Assembly: GCA_015152475.1 (NCBI GenBank)
Contig: SUTW01000006.1
Location: 78,372-142,371, forward strand
DNA from: Cyanobacteria bacterium SIG30
GTDB taxonomy: Bacteria > Cyanobacteriota > Vampirovibrionia > Gastranaerophilales > Gastranaerophilaceae
Direction of reading: 5' to 3'
DNA: 64,000 nucleotides
The notes beneath the pieces were generated by a model. That model was not told where the DNA came from and did not search any database. It saw only the letters and a list, made by a program, of their open reading frames with translations. Below, one piece after another: positions 17,980-26,131 of this stretch; within the stretch, counting starts at the first letter, position 1; each line of letters opens with the position of its first letter. The position numbers were made by a program, and so were the translations under genes.

Positions 17980-18725
17980 TCTTCTTTTTTAGCATTTTTC
18001 CACAATAATTCCCATTCTTCGAAAGTTAATTTTTCCAAATCTTTTGAAGAATTTGCTTCCATATGTCTAAAACGTTTTTGAAACTTATTATTTGTTTTAA
18101 TTAATGCTTGTTCGGCATCAATATTATGCCAACGAGCCAAATTGACAAGTGCAAACAAAATATCGCCAAATTCTTCCTCTTTGTTTAATTCGGTTTTAGC
18201 GCTTTCAAATTCTTTAAATTCGCTTTTAATACATTCTTTTAATTGTTCTAAATTTTGCCATTCAAAACCAACTTTAACAGCTCTTTTAGAAATTTTTTGT
18301 GCACTCATAAGAGCTGATTGAGATTTAGAAATTCCATCCAAAACACTTTTTCTATGTGGTTTTTGTTCCTTTTTTATTTTTTCCCAATTATCTAAAATAA
18401 CATTTACGTCATCTGTTTTAATGTCACCAAAAACATGAGGATGTCTTTCAATAAGCTTTTCATTAATACCTTTTGCAACATCATCTAAATTAAATTCATT
18501 TTCTTCACTTGCTATTTGCGAATGCAAAACAACTTGAAGTAAAACATCACCTAATTCTTCTTTTAGATGTTTCATATCATTTGCATTTATTGCATCAACC
18601 GCCTCGTAAGCTTCTTCAAGCATATTTTGACGAAGCGAATAATGCGTTTGTTCACGGTCCCAAGCGCATCCATTTTCAGAACGTAGAATTTCTATAGTTT
18701 TAATAAGTTTAGACATATTTTCCAT
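17976..18725 (-). CDS. mazG: Nucleoside triphosphate pyrophosphohydrolase MazG
   Basis: All-alpha NTP pyrophosphatase that hydrolyses (d)NTPs to monophosphates and can lower damaged nucleotides or the (p)ppGpp response. 249 residues with two MazG repeats: the first has the metal ligands in EEAYEAVDAI and KEELGDVLLQV (EExxE and ExxD), the second EFKEFESA and EEFGDILFALVN. The start at 18725 (MENMSKL) is chosen over 18716 because a consensus promoter ends seven bases before it. There is no ribosome-binding site. It faces DUF1292 and lies 32 bases behind the out-of-frame pilin. Confidence 0.95.
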   Translation of the reverse strand: MENMSKLIKTIEILRSENGCAWDREQTHYSLRQNMLEEAYEAVDAINANDMKHLKEELGDVLLQVVLHSQIASEENEFNLDDVAKGINEKLIERHPHVFGDIKTDDVNVILDNWEKIKKEQKPHRKSVLDGISKSQSALMSAQKISKRAVKVGFEWQNLEQLKECIKSEFKEFESAKTELNKEEEFGDILFALVNLARWHNIDAEQALIKTNNKFQKRFRHMEANSSKDLEKLTFEEWELLWKNAKKED

Positions 18726-18732
18726 AGAAATT

Positions 18733-18761
18733 ATTATAAAATAGTCGAATTTTTATGTCAA
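18733..18761 (-). promoter_or_regulatory. Perfect-consensus leaderless promoter of mazG
   Basis: Minus strand: TTGACA (18761-18756), 17-base spacer, TATAAT (18738-18733), seven bases, ATG (18725). Both boxes match consensus exactly. The -35 box covers the last base pairs of the preceding pilin gene, whose stop is at 18758. Confidence 0.88.
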
Positions 18762-19559
18762 AAATTCCAAGGGTATTCTTCAGGTGCTCCACCCCAATCA
18801 ACATATTGTTGCTTAGTTGGAATTTTCCAGCCATTATAAACAGTAATAAGCGAAGTGCAATAAACACCACTTCCATGAGTTGTTGTATGTTTGCATCCAA
18901 ATTTATTATCAGAAATATTACCCTCAGGACTACCTGTTCCCATAAAACTAAATCTATAATTAGACTTTTTATTTATACCTGAAGGTTTATTGAACATAAG
19001 AACTTGAACATCAACACCCAATTTGTTTGGTTTTTTCCAGCCATTTGTATCAATAAATAACTGGATTTGAGAAGCATTAGAACCAGTCATACCACCTACA
19101 ACACTAAGTGTTATAGCAGTACCATTTACCAAATAAAAACGAGCAAAATCCTCATTATTAAAAAAACCATAATCAAATTTTTCACCGTTTAATTGATAAA
19201 TATCATAAATACAGTCAGAAGATGTTGATGTGCCACATATTTTTGCCGTTTTAGTATATGGAATAATATATTTTTCAGCAAAATTTTGTGCACTACTTCC
19301 CGTATTTGCAAATCCAAAATCCCAAGTCAAAATTGGTCCATGGTCCGCAACTGCTAAATAAAGAGAATTAGACAAAATGGAAAGAGCACTTTTTGTTTTT
19401 GTTTCAATTTCATTTTTTTTATAATTAGTAACAACGGATGGAATAGTAAGTGCTGCAACAACACCAATAATAGCAAGTGTGATTAAAACTTCTGCAAGAG
19501 TGAAGGCTTTTAAACTTCTAGATGCCCCCCCCCCCGTGATTTAAAGCAAATTTATTCAT
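18758..19559 (-). pseudogene. Pilin-like gene switched out of frame by an 11-G tract
   Basis: Starts at 19559 (MNKFALNH) with AGAAAGGA upstream. Eleven G bases follow (C at 19525-19535 on the + strand); in this frame the product stops at TAG after 13 residues. Removing one G, as in the copy at 11392-12204, restores ASRSLKA|FTLAEV, the pilin helix and an uninterrupted frame to 18758: the whole protein would be about 266 residues. It keeps DTNGWKKPNKLGVD, is otherwise undamaged, and is a close relative of the gene at 19724-20539 (both have DHGP..TWD and FARFYL.NGTAIT). It is therefore best read as a phase-off gene rather than a decayed one; a homopolymer error in the assembly is the alternative. 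Confidence 0.88.
19488..19541 (-). repeat. Copy 2 of the poly-G leader cassette (11 G)
   Basis: 54-base block identical to 12134-12186 apart from one extra G. The tract is at 19525-19535. Both off-frames meet stops at once: TAG after ATC, or TAA after CATCTAGAAGTT, so only one frame in three is productive. Confidence 0.9.
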
Positions 19560-19566
19560 AATTTTA

Positions 19567-19642
19567 AAAATCCTTTCTTAATTTCCGTATTTAAAAAATT
19601 TATCCTACGTTTTTATTATAACATTTTTTATAGATGTTTCAA
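19567..19642 (-). promoter_or_regulatory. Promoter and conserved 5' leader of pilin copy 2
   Basis: Minus strand TTGAAA (19642-19637), 16 bases, TATAAT (19620-19615) inside ATGTTATAATA, then a leader that repeats the one at 12242-12212, including AAGAAAGGA. The promoter is intact although the gene is out of frame. Confidence 0.7.
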
Positions 19643-19662
19643 GAGAAATAATAAGATTTTTA

Positions 19663-19693
19663 AATAAAAAAAACGCCTTATTAAGATAAGGCG
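19663..19693 (-). terminator. Terminator of the third pilin-like gene
   Basis: Minus strand: CGCCTTA / TAAGGCG stem (19693-19687 with 19680-19674), 6-base loop, then eight T bases and TATTT. Confidence 0.85.
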
Positions 19694-19723
19694 CAAAATT
19701 AAGAAAAGTATATAAATTAAATC

Positions 19724-20539
19724 TTACCAAGGATAATTTTTTGCATAATCCTTATTTTCGGCCCATTTAACATATTGCTCTTTAGACGGAACTCTACCAT
19801 TATTATATAAATACATTAAACTTGTACACCACATGCCTGCATAAATCCCCGCAGATTTACTGCAACCTCTATATTGATTTGTAATAAGGGATTTAGCTTT
19901 TTTGCTTTCGCCTTCATAAGGCAAAGAGAGACGAAATCTATTCTTTGGATCGTAATCTTCATCCTCGAGATGAAGATTAATAAAATATGTTTGAACATCT
20001 ATGCCCATTTTATTTGGACCTCGCCAACCATTAAAATCGGTAAATAATTGAACCTCTCTTGTCTTTGTACCAATATGACCACCCAAAAAGAATGTTATTG
20101 CAGTACCATTAGCCAAATAAAAACGAGCAAATTCTTTCGGATAGTCATCAGTACTGTTCCAATCAAAAACTTCACCTTTTAAGTTATATATTTTATAATA
20201 ACAATCTTGCGTTTTTGATCTTTTGCAATTTTTTGCAATTTTAACGTACGGCAAAATATATTTTTCTATAAAATCTTCAGCATTATCAATATTACCAGTT
20301 ATACCAATATCCCAAGTATCAGTTGGTCCATGATCATAAACGGCTTTTCTTATAACATTACTCATAATCGAAAAAGATGTTTTTGCACCAGTTGAAATTT
20401 CTGTATGCCAATGATTTTTAATTGTTGTTGGAATTGTAATCGCTGCAACAACACCAATTATAGCAAGCGTAATTAAAACTTCAGCCAAAGTAAAAGCTTT
20501 CAAACTTTTATGGCCATATTTTTGACTAGTTAAAAACAT
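19724..20539 (-). CDS. Pilin-like protein without poly-G tract
   Basis: 271-residue pilin/pseudopilin-like protein. Leader MFLTSQKYGHKSLKA precedes A|FTLAEVLITLAIIGVVAAITIP. No G tract is present, so it should be expressed constantly from its own promoter. The body resembles the out-of-frame neighbour: DHGPTDTWDIG, a conserved YILPYVKIAKNC region, FARFYLANGTAITFF and DFNGWRGPNKMGID. Several Cys (CKRSKTQDCYY, RGCSKS, MWCTS) suggest disulphides outside the cell. Tandem duplication with the neighbour is likely. It is followed by its own terminator. Confidence 0.88.
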   Translation of the reverse strand: MFLTSQKYGHKSLKAFTLAEVLITLAIIGVVAAITIPTTIKNHWHTEISTGAKTSFSIMSNVIRKAVYDHGPTDTWDIGITGNIDNAEDFIEKYILPYVKIAKNCKRSKTQDCYYKIYNLKGEVFDWNSTDDYPKEFARFYLANGTAITFFLGGHIGTKTREVQLFTDFNGWRGPNKMGIDVQTYFINLHLEDEDYDPKNRFRLSLPYEGESKKAKSLITNQYRGCSKSAGIYAGMWCTSLMYLYNNGRVPSKEQYVKWAENKDYAKNYPW

Positions 20540-20580
20540 AATCTATAAACCCTTTTTCGTACTTACATAAATAATATTCA

Positions 20581-20609
20581 AGTATAACATTTTTTTAAAG
20601 AAGATTCAA
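20581..20609 (-). promoter_or_regulatory. Promoter of the third pilin-like gene
   Basis: Minus strand TTGAAT (20609-20604), 17 bases, TATACT (20586-20581) in the context ATGTTATACT, close to the ATGTTATAAT of the two poly-G pilins. Leader about 35-40 bases. Confidence 0.6.
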
Positions 20610-20614
20610 GCTAC

Positions 20615-21484
20615 TTATTTAACCATTTGGTCAACTGTCATGATCAAAATGCCTTGGCCACCAATTTTTTTGAGATTATCAATGCTGTCGTAAACTTTAT
20701 CTGCATCAATAACAACATGAATTACAACATTTTCGTCATCATTATAAAGTTTCATAATTGTTGGTGTTGATAATCCAGGCAAGAATTTTTTAATCTCATC
20801 CATTTTACTAAGTGGAACATGAGCCATCAAATATTTTTTCTTTTTAGCGTCAATAACACTATCTAAAGCTCTTAAAAGAGAACTAATTTTTTCATTTTGA
20901 GAATCGGTTAAGCCTTTTCTTTTAACAATTACTGCTGTTGAAGATAAAATTTCAGCAATAATTTTTAAGTTGTTAGATTTAAGAGTTGCGCCAGATGAAG
21001 TAATATCAACAACAACATCAGACAAACCAAGTGAAGGTGTGATTTCAACAGCGCCTGAAATTTCAATAACTTTAGCATTTTTGCCATTTTTTGCAAAAAA
21101 ATCCTTAGTGATATTTGGAAAACTTGTTGCAACGTTAATATTTTGAGGCAAATCAGAAACTGAATTATATGAATCAGATTCCCTGACCGCAACAACCATT
21201 TTGCAAGCACCAAAACCTAAATCTTTTATTTCTTCAATATCAAGATTTTCCTCAACAACAATGTCATGACCAGTAAAACCAATATCTGCAACATTTGCGT
21301 CTAAAAGTCTTGGTATATCTTGTGTTCGAACAAAAACAAGAGAATATTTGCCATCTTGAGTTTTGACAGATAACTTTCTCTCGCCTTTTGTTTCAAAGTG
21401 AAGTCCGGCATTATTTAATAATTCGTAAATTTTTTCAGATAATCTACCCTTATTTGGGATTGCAATTTTTAACATATTTTCCAT
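20615..21484 (-). CDS. hisG: ATP phosphoribosyltransferase, long form
   Basis: First step of histidine synthesis: condenses ATP and PRPP. 289 residues makes it the long, HisZ-independent form, with the catalytic phosphoribosyltransferase loop (DVVVDITSSGATLKSNNL) and a C-terminal ACT-like HisG_C domain (about 215-289) that mediates histidine feedback. The start may be 21484 or 21475 (MLKIAIPNKGRL is the usual beginning); a TAGAAT box (21496-21491) six bases before 21484 favours the longer form as a leaderless start. No other his genes are in the window. Confidence 0.94.
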   Translation of the reverse strand: MENMLKIAIPNKGRLSEKIYELLNNAGLHFETKGERKLSVKTQDGKYSLVFVRTQDIPRLLDANVADIGFTGHDIVVEENLDIEEIKDLGFGACKMVVAVRESDSYNSVSDLPQNINVATSFPNITKDFFAKNGKNAKVIEISGAVEITPSLGLSDVVVDITSSGATLKSNNLKIIAEILSSTAVIVKRKGLTDSQNEKISSLLRALDSVIDAKKKKYLMAHVPLSKMDEIKKFLPGLSTPTIMKLYNDDENVVIHVVIDADKVYDSIDNLKKIGGQGILIMTVDQMVK

Positions 21485-21590
21485 ATTTTTATTCTAACAA
21501 AAACAAAAATAATATGTTATTTGAAGATAAAAATCTTTGTCATATAATTTTATATATATTTAATTAATTTTATTTAAAGAGGAAAACAAA

Positions 21591-24389
21591 ATGGCAGAAG
21601 AAAAAACAATAGAAGTAAAAGACACAATAAACTTACCTCAAACAACTCTTGCTATGAGGGCAAACGCAATAATTAGAGAACCGGAAATTCAAAAATTCTG
21701 GGAAGAAAATAATATTTATCAAAAAATGCTTGAAGGTAAAGATAAATCAAACAGTTTTGTCCTTCACGATGGTCCTCCATATTTATCATCAGAAAAAATT
21801 CACGTAGGAACAGCTTTAAATAAAATTTTAAAAGATATTTTAATTAAATATAAAACTCAAAAAGGTTTTTATTCTCCATATGTTCCAGGCTATGATGCTC
21901 ACGGTTTACCTATTGAAAATAAAGTTGTTAAAAACCTAGAAGGCGGAAGAGAATCCGTCACACCATTTGAACTTAGAAAATTATGCAGAGAATTTGCACT
22001 TAAAAACCTTAAAGGACAAGAAAATGAATTCAAAAGACTTGGTGTATTGGGTAATTGGGAAGACCCATATTTAACAATTAAGCCTGATTACGAAGCACAA
22101 CAAGTTAGAATTTTTGGCGAAATGTATAAAAAAGCTTATGTTGAAAAAGGTCTAAAACCTGTTTATTGGTGTGCAGACTGCGAAACAGCACTTGCAGAAG
22201 CAGAAGTTGAATATATGGACCACACTTCAACATCAATCTATGTTCGTTTTGAATTTGAAAATCAAGAAGAAGTTAAAGAAAAATTTAACCTAAAAACAGA
22301 CAAACCAATTTATTCAATAATTTGGACAACAACACCTTGGACAATTCCATCAAATATGGCAATTTGTTTGCATGCTAAATTTGAATATACATTCTTTGAA
22401 TATAAAGATGCGGCATATGTTGTTGCAACAGAACTATTAGAATCATTCTTAAAAGATGTTGAATGGGAAGATATCAAAAAAATCGGAACAACATTTGGTC
22501 AAGAACTTGAAGGTTTCAATACAAAACATCCAATGTACGACAGACTTTCTCCAATTATTTTAGGAGATCACGTTACGCTTGAAGCAGGTGTTGGTTCAGT
22601 TCACACAGCTCCAGGTCACGGTCTTGAAGACTGGGAAGTTGGTCAAAAATATGGTATTGATACATTTTCACCACTTGACAGTAAAGGAAGATGGACAAAA
22701 CAAGTTCCAGACCTTGAGGGTATTCCATATTACAAAGGAAACAATATCGTAATTGAAAAACTAAATGAGCTAAATGCTTTAATTAAAGCGCAAGATATAA
22801 CACACTCATATCCACATTGCTGGAGATGTAAAAAACCAGTTATATACAGAGCAACTCCGCAATGGTTTGTTAAAGTTGACAGATTTAGAAAACAAGCAAC
22901 TGACGCAATTAAAAACGTAAAATGGATACCACAATCTGGTGAAAAAAGAATTGGAAATATGGTCGAAAACAGAACGGATTGGTGTATTTCACGTCAAAGA
23001 GCTTGGGGTGTGCCAATTCCTGTATTCTATTGTAAAGAATGCGGTAAACCTATTATTACAGATGAAACAATTGAAAAAGTTGCAGAAATCTTTGAAAAAG
23101 AATCATCTGATGCCTGGGTAAAATATGAAGCAAAAGATTTAATGCCAGAAGGCATTAAATGCGAATGCGGTTGCTCAGATTTTACAAAAGAAAATGACAT
23201 TATGGATGTATGGTTTGATTCAGGTGTTTCTTGGTCTGCTGTTGTAGAAAAAAGAAAAGAAGAATTAGGTGATATTCCTGTTGATATGTATCTTGAAGGT
23301 TCAGACCAACACAGAGGCTGGTTCCAATCTGCTTTATTAACTTGTGTTGCAACAAGAGGAATTGCGCCATACAAACAAGTTTTAACTCACGGTTTTGTAT
23401 TTGGTGAAGATGGTCGTAAAATGTCAAAATCCTTAGGTAATTTTATCAGACCAGACGAAATAATCAATAAATATGGCGCTGACATTTTAAGATTATGGGC
23501 TGCAAGTGTTGATTACAGAAACGACATCAAAATTGGTAATAACATAGTTGGCCAACTTGCAGAAATATTCAAAAAAACAAGAAATACTGCGAGATTTTTA
23601 CTTGGAAACCTGTTCGATTTCAATCCTGATGTTGATTATGTCAAATATGAAGACATGAAGCCAATCGATAAATTCGCACTTCACAGATTAAATGCGGTTA
23701 TAAAATCAGTTGATGAGGCTTTTGAAAGCTATGAATTCTTTAAATATTTCCAAGTTCTTCAAAACTTTGCCGCAGTTGACTTAAGTTCATTCTACTTAGA
23801 TATTGTAAAAGACAGATTATACACAGCTGGCAAAAAATCATTATCAAGAAGAGCATGCCAAACTGTATTATATGAAACATTACATGTATTAGTTAGAATC
23901 TTAGCACCAGTTATGCCACACCAAGCAGAAGATATTTGGCAAAATATGCAAGAATGCCAAAAACAAGGGCTTGAAAGCGTATTGTTAACTTCTTGGTGTG
24001 AACCTAACGACAAATGGGTTGCACAAAATCTGGAAGAAGATTTTAGCGAATTGCTAAAAATAAGAGAAATTGTAACAAAAGCGATTGAACCATTGAGAAA
24101 TAATGAAAACAAAATAATTGGCAGTTCACTTGAAGCTTCAGTTTACATCACAAGCGCAAATGCTGACTTATTGAAAAAATATGAAAGTGATCTAAAAGAT
24201 TTGTTTATCGTTTCTCAAGTTTACGTTAACACTCAAGCAGATACAGAAATTCTGGCATCATACGAACAAGATGATATCAAAGTTGATGTTATTAAAGCAA
24301 AAGGTGAAAAATGCGCAAGATGCTGGAAATATAGAGAATTAAATTCAAACGGCATTTGTGAAGATTGCCAAAATGCAATAAGTGAATAA
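21591..24389 (+). CDS. ileS: Isoleucine--tRNA ligase
   Basis: Class I synthetase of 932 residues. Order: catalytic Rossmann fold, editing CP1 domain (about 190-400, WTTTPWTIPSN and the GTGHGLEDW-like APGHGLEDW), KMSKS loop (GRKMSKSLGN, near residue 607), anticodon-binding domain, and a C-terminal zinc finger (CARCWKYRELNSNGICEDC). The HIGH signature reads HVGT (residues 65-68), with Thr replacing the final His, and the preceding segment is PPYLSSEKI rather than PPYANG. AGAGGAAA precedes the ATG. Confidence 0.96.
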   Translation: MAEEKTIEVKDTINLPQTTLAMRANAIIREPEIQKFWEENNIYQKMLEGKDKSNSFVLHDGPPYLSSEKIHVGTALNKILKDILIKYKTQKGFYSPYVPGYDAHGLPIENKVVKNLEGGRESVTPFELRKLCREFALKNLKGQENEFKRLGVLGNWEDPYLTIKPDYEAQQVRIFGEMYKKAYVEKGLKPVYWCADCETALAEAEVEYMDHTSTSIYVRFEFENQEEVKEKFNLKTDKPIYSIIWTTTPWTIPSNMAICLHAKFEYTFFEYKDAAYVVATELLESFLKDVEWEDIKKIGTTFGQELEGFNTKHPMYDRLSPIILGDHVTLEAGVGSVHTAPGHGLEDWEVGQKYGIDTFSPLDSKGRWTKQVPDLEGIPYYKGNNIVIEKLNELNALIKAQDITHSYPHCWRCKKPVIYRATPQWFVKVDRFRKQATDAIKNVKWIPQSGEKRIGNMVENRTDWCISRQRAWGVPIPVFYCKECGKPIITDETIEKVAEIFEKESSDAWVKYEAKDLMPEGIKCECGCSDFTKENDIMDVWFDSGVSWSAVVEKRKEELGDIPVDMYLEGSDQHRGWFQSALLTCVATRGIAPYKQVLTHGFVFGEDGRKMSKSLGNFIRPDEIINKYGADILRLWAASVDYRNDIKIGNNIVGQLAEIFKKTRNTARFLLGNLFDFNPDVDYVKYEDMKPIDKFALHRLNAVIKSVDEAFESYEFFKYFQVLQNFAAVDLSSFYLDIVKDRLYTAGKKSLSRRACQTVLYETLHVLVRILAPVMPHQAEDIWQNMQECQKQGLESVLLTSWCEPNDKWVAQNLEEDFSELLKIREIVTKAIEPLRNNENKIIGSSLEASVYITSANADLLKKYESDLKDLFIVSQVYVNTQADTEILASYEQDDIKVDVIKAKGEKCARCWKYRELNSNGICEDCQNAISE

Positions 24390-24403
24390 TCAACATAACA
24401 ATA

Positions 24404-24466
24404 GCAAAATATTTCCCTTCTGAGTTTTTAAAAAATATTAACTACAGGAGGGGAATATTATTTTGC
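24404..24466 (+). promoter_or_regulatory. Large RNA hairpin enclosing a Shine-Dalgarno-like sequence
   Basis: AATATTTCCCTTCTG (24408-24422) pairs with CAGGAGGGGAATATT (24445-24459): 15 pairs with two G-T pairs and a 22-base A/T loop. GCAAA and TTTTGC extend the stem after a small bulge. The 3' arm contains AGGAGGGG, about 24 bases before the ATG at 24476. There is no T-run after the stem, so it is not a standard terminator. It may be a regulatory leader or the 3' end of the ileS mRNA. Confidence 0.6.
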
Positions 24467-24475
24467 GTATAAATA

Positions 24476-24688
24476 ATGTTTAAAATAATGAAAAAAAGAT
24501 GGTTCAAAAGAACAGCTGAAAGAAACACTGTTGGCGAAGAAGCAATCAAGCAATTTAAAGACGTCACAGGTAAAGCTAAAATCCACATCTTGCCACAAGA
24601 ACAAAAAGCAGATATGGTTTTAAATGGACTATCTGATATTGATTATCAAAAAGAAGTAATTCAAAGAATTATTGATATAACAACTTAA
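24476..24688 (+). CDS. Small basic protein of unknown function
   Basis: 70 residues from 24476, or 66 from the ATG at 24488 (MKKRWFKR). Very basic N-terminus, no signal peptide, no recognised family; the second half looks helical. The strong AGGAGG is too far upstream to serve this ATG directly and is held in a hairpin. It ends three bases before the stop of the convergent nitroreductase. Real-gene status rests on codon pattern and position. Confidence 0.6.
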   Translation: MFKIMKKRWFKRTAERNTVGEEAIKQFKDVTGKAKIHILPQEQKADMVLNGLSDIDYQKEVIQRIIDITT

Positions 24689-24691
24689 AAA

Positions 24692-25318
24692 TTATTCAAT
24701 TATTTCAATAACATCATCTAAGTTCTTTTTTATTGCTCTTGTTGGAATAACTTTTGGTTCACCTATTGCAAGTAAAGATAAAATCTGTTCATCATCGTTA
24801 AGATTTAAAATCTGACGCATTTTAGCCTGTGCAATTAAAGGCGCGACCATCCAACAAGACCCATAACCCAAAGCCCATGAAGCAAGACTCATATTTTCTA
24901 CTGCGCCACCCATGCTTAAAATTTGTGAATCAGGACGAATATCTTGAATTTCTTTAGCAGACAAACCAGCATTTTCCAAAATGCCTTCCAAAAATTTTGG
25001 TGCATAAGTTTGCACGCAAACTATAAGCAAAGGTGCAGATGTAAAAAACGTAGAATGAGATTTGAAACGCCCCATTTTTTGATATTCTTCTTGTGGCAAG
25101 ATTTTTTCAAATTCATCATACTTTTCAAGAATAGCATCTGCTAATCTTTGTTTAACTTCATTATTTAAAACTGCAATAAATTTCCAGTTTTGAGCATTAC
25201 AAGCACTTGGTGCAAGTCTTGCTGAATTTATTATCCTTTTAATTTCGTCAACTGTAGGTACTTTGTCACCATAACTTCTGATAGTTTGTCTTGTATCAAG
25301 TGCTTCAAAAATTTCCAT
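24692..25318 (-). CDS. Nitroreductase-family flavoprotein
   Basis: FMN-dependent NAD(P)H oxidoreductase of the nitroreductase superfamily, 208 residues. N-terminal TRQTIRSYGDK (FMN-phosphate-binding Arg pair), APSACNAQNW segment, and the GAVENMSLASWALGYGSCW helix are typical. Natural substrate unknown. AAGGAGA lies just before its ATG. Divergent from the VWA gene. Confidence 0.92.
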   Translation of the reverse strand: MEIFEALDTRQTIRSYGDKVPTVDEIKRIINSARLAPSACNAQNWKFIAVLNNEVKQRLADAILEKYDEFEKILPQEEYQKMGRFKSHSTFFTSAPLLIVCVQTYAPKFLEGILENAGLSAKEIQDIRPDSQILSMGGAVENMSLASWALGYGSCWMVAPLIAQAKMRQILNLNDDEQILSLLAIGEPKVIPTRAIKKNLDDVIEIIE

Positions 25319-25337
25319 AAAATCTCCTTATTTATTG

Positions 25338-25343
25338 TATTAT
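25338..25343 (+). promoter_or_regulatory. -10 element six bases before the VWA gene
   Basis: TATTAT at 25338-25343, then TGTCTT and the ATG at 25350. No ribosome-binding site; -35 not clear. Fits the leaderless pattern seen at other genes. Confidence 0.45.
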
Positions 25344-25349
25344 TGTCTT

Positions 25350-26093
25350 ATGAAGAAAAACTTTTTAATAATATTAGCATTTTTTATAACTTTTGCAAAT
25401 ATCAACCAGAATATATTTGCAGATAATTTTAACTACAACGTAACTGGCGCAGGTGATGCAAAAGAAAATATACAACCATTTAAAAATGATAACAAAGTAT
25501 TATTTATAGTTGATTTTTCAAACAGTATGAATGAAAAAATCGGAAATCAAACAAAATTACAAATGGCAATTTCAACAATTGAAAATCTGCTTCCGCAAAT
25601 ACCAAAAGGAACACAAATTGGACTTAGAATATACGGTCACAGAGCAGGTTTTACCTATGTTGATGGTTGCACTGCGACAAAACTAATGGTACCACTTGGA
25701 CACAATAATACTGAAAATATAAAAAATGCCTTATACACATCACCCGCAAAAGGCTGGACGCCAATTACTTATTCTCTAAAACAAGCAGTAAATAAGGATT
25801 TTGCCGGAATTTCAGGTACAAAAAGAATTATATTATTAACCGATGGTGGTGAAAATTGTGACGAAAGCCCTTGCACATATGCAATATCACTAATGCGCGA
25901 AAGAGAAGATATACAAATTGATGTTATTGCACTCGATATTTATGATGCAGAAGCAAACAAACAATTAAGATGTACCGCAATTACAACAAGTGGAAAATTT
26001 TATACAGCAAATACACAACAAGAATTAAAACAAAGCCTTAGTGAAAGTTTAAATATAGATAAAGATGTTAAAGGTACAATAAAAATAAAATAA
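25350..26093 (+). CDS. Secreted von Willebrand factor A-domain protein
   Basis: 247 residues from the ATG at 25350: a signal peptide (MKKNFLIILAFFITFANI..., cleavage probably near FADN) then one VWA domain. The metal-ion adhesion site is complete: DFSNS (D-x-S-x-S), a downstream Thr (GWTPIT) and TDGGEN. Cys pairs (GCTATK, NCDESPC, RCTA) suggest disulphides in the periplasm. Such single-domain proteins often bind other envelope proteins; the partner is unknown. Confidence 0.88.
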   Translation: MKKNFLIILAFFITFANINQNIFADNFNYNVTGAGDAKENIQPFKNDNKVLFIVDFSNSMNEKIGNQTKLQMAISTIENLLPQIPKGTQIGLRIYGHRAGFTYVDGCTATKLMVPLGHNNTENIKNALYTSPAKGWTPITYSLKQAVNKDFAGISGTKRIILLTDGGENCDESPCTYAISLMREREDIQIDVIALDIYDAEANKQLRCTAITTSGKFYTANTQQELKQSLSESLNIDKDVKGTIKIK

Positions 26094-26096
26094 AAT

Positions 26097-26124
26097 TTGA
26101 AAAATAATAATTTTGTAATAAAAT
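26097..26124 (+). promoter_or_regulatory. Leaderless promoter of glyQ
   Basis: TTGAAA (26097-26102), 16 bases, TAAAAT (26119-26124), then seven bases to the glyQ ATG at 26132. No Shine-Dalgarno sequence is present. Confidence 0.7.
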
Positions 26125-26131
26125 TATTAGT

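Noticed and set aside
18758-19375. A separate gene starting at the TTG at 19375
   Set aside because: The TTG is an ordinary internal Leu codon; upstream the same frame continues through the pilin helix and leader up to the G tract, and there is no ribosome-binding site at 19375.
19412-19419. A-run (8) in the pilin gene as another phase-variable tract
   Set aside because: A/T runs of eight are common throughout this AT-rich genome, and nothing links this one to a frame problem.
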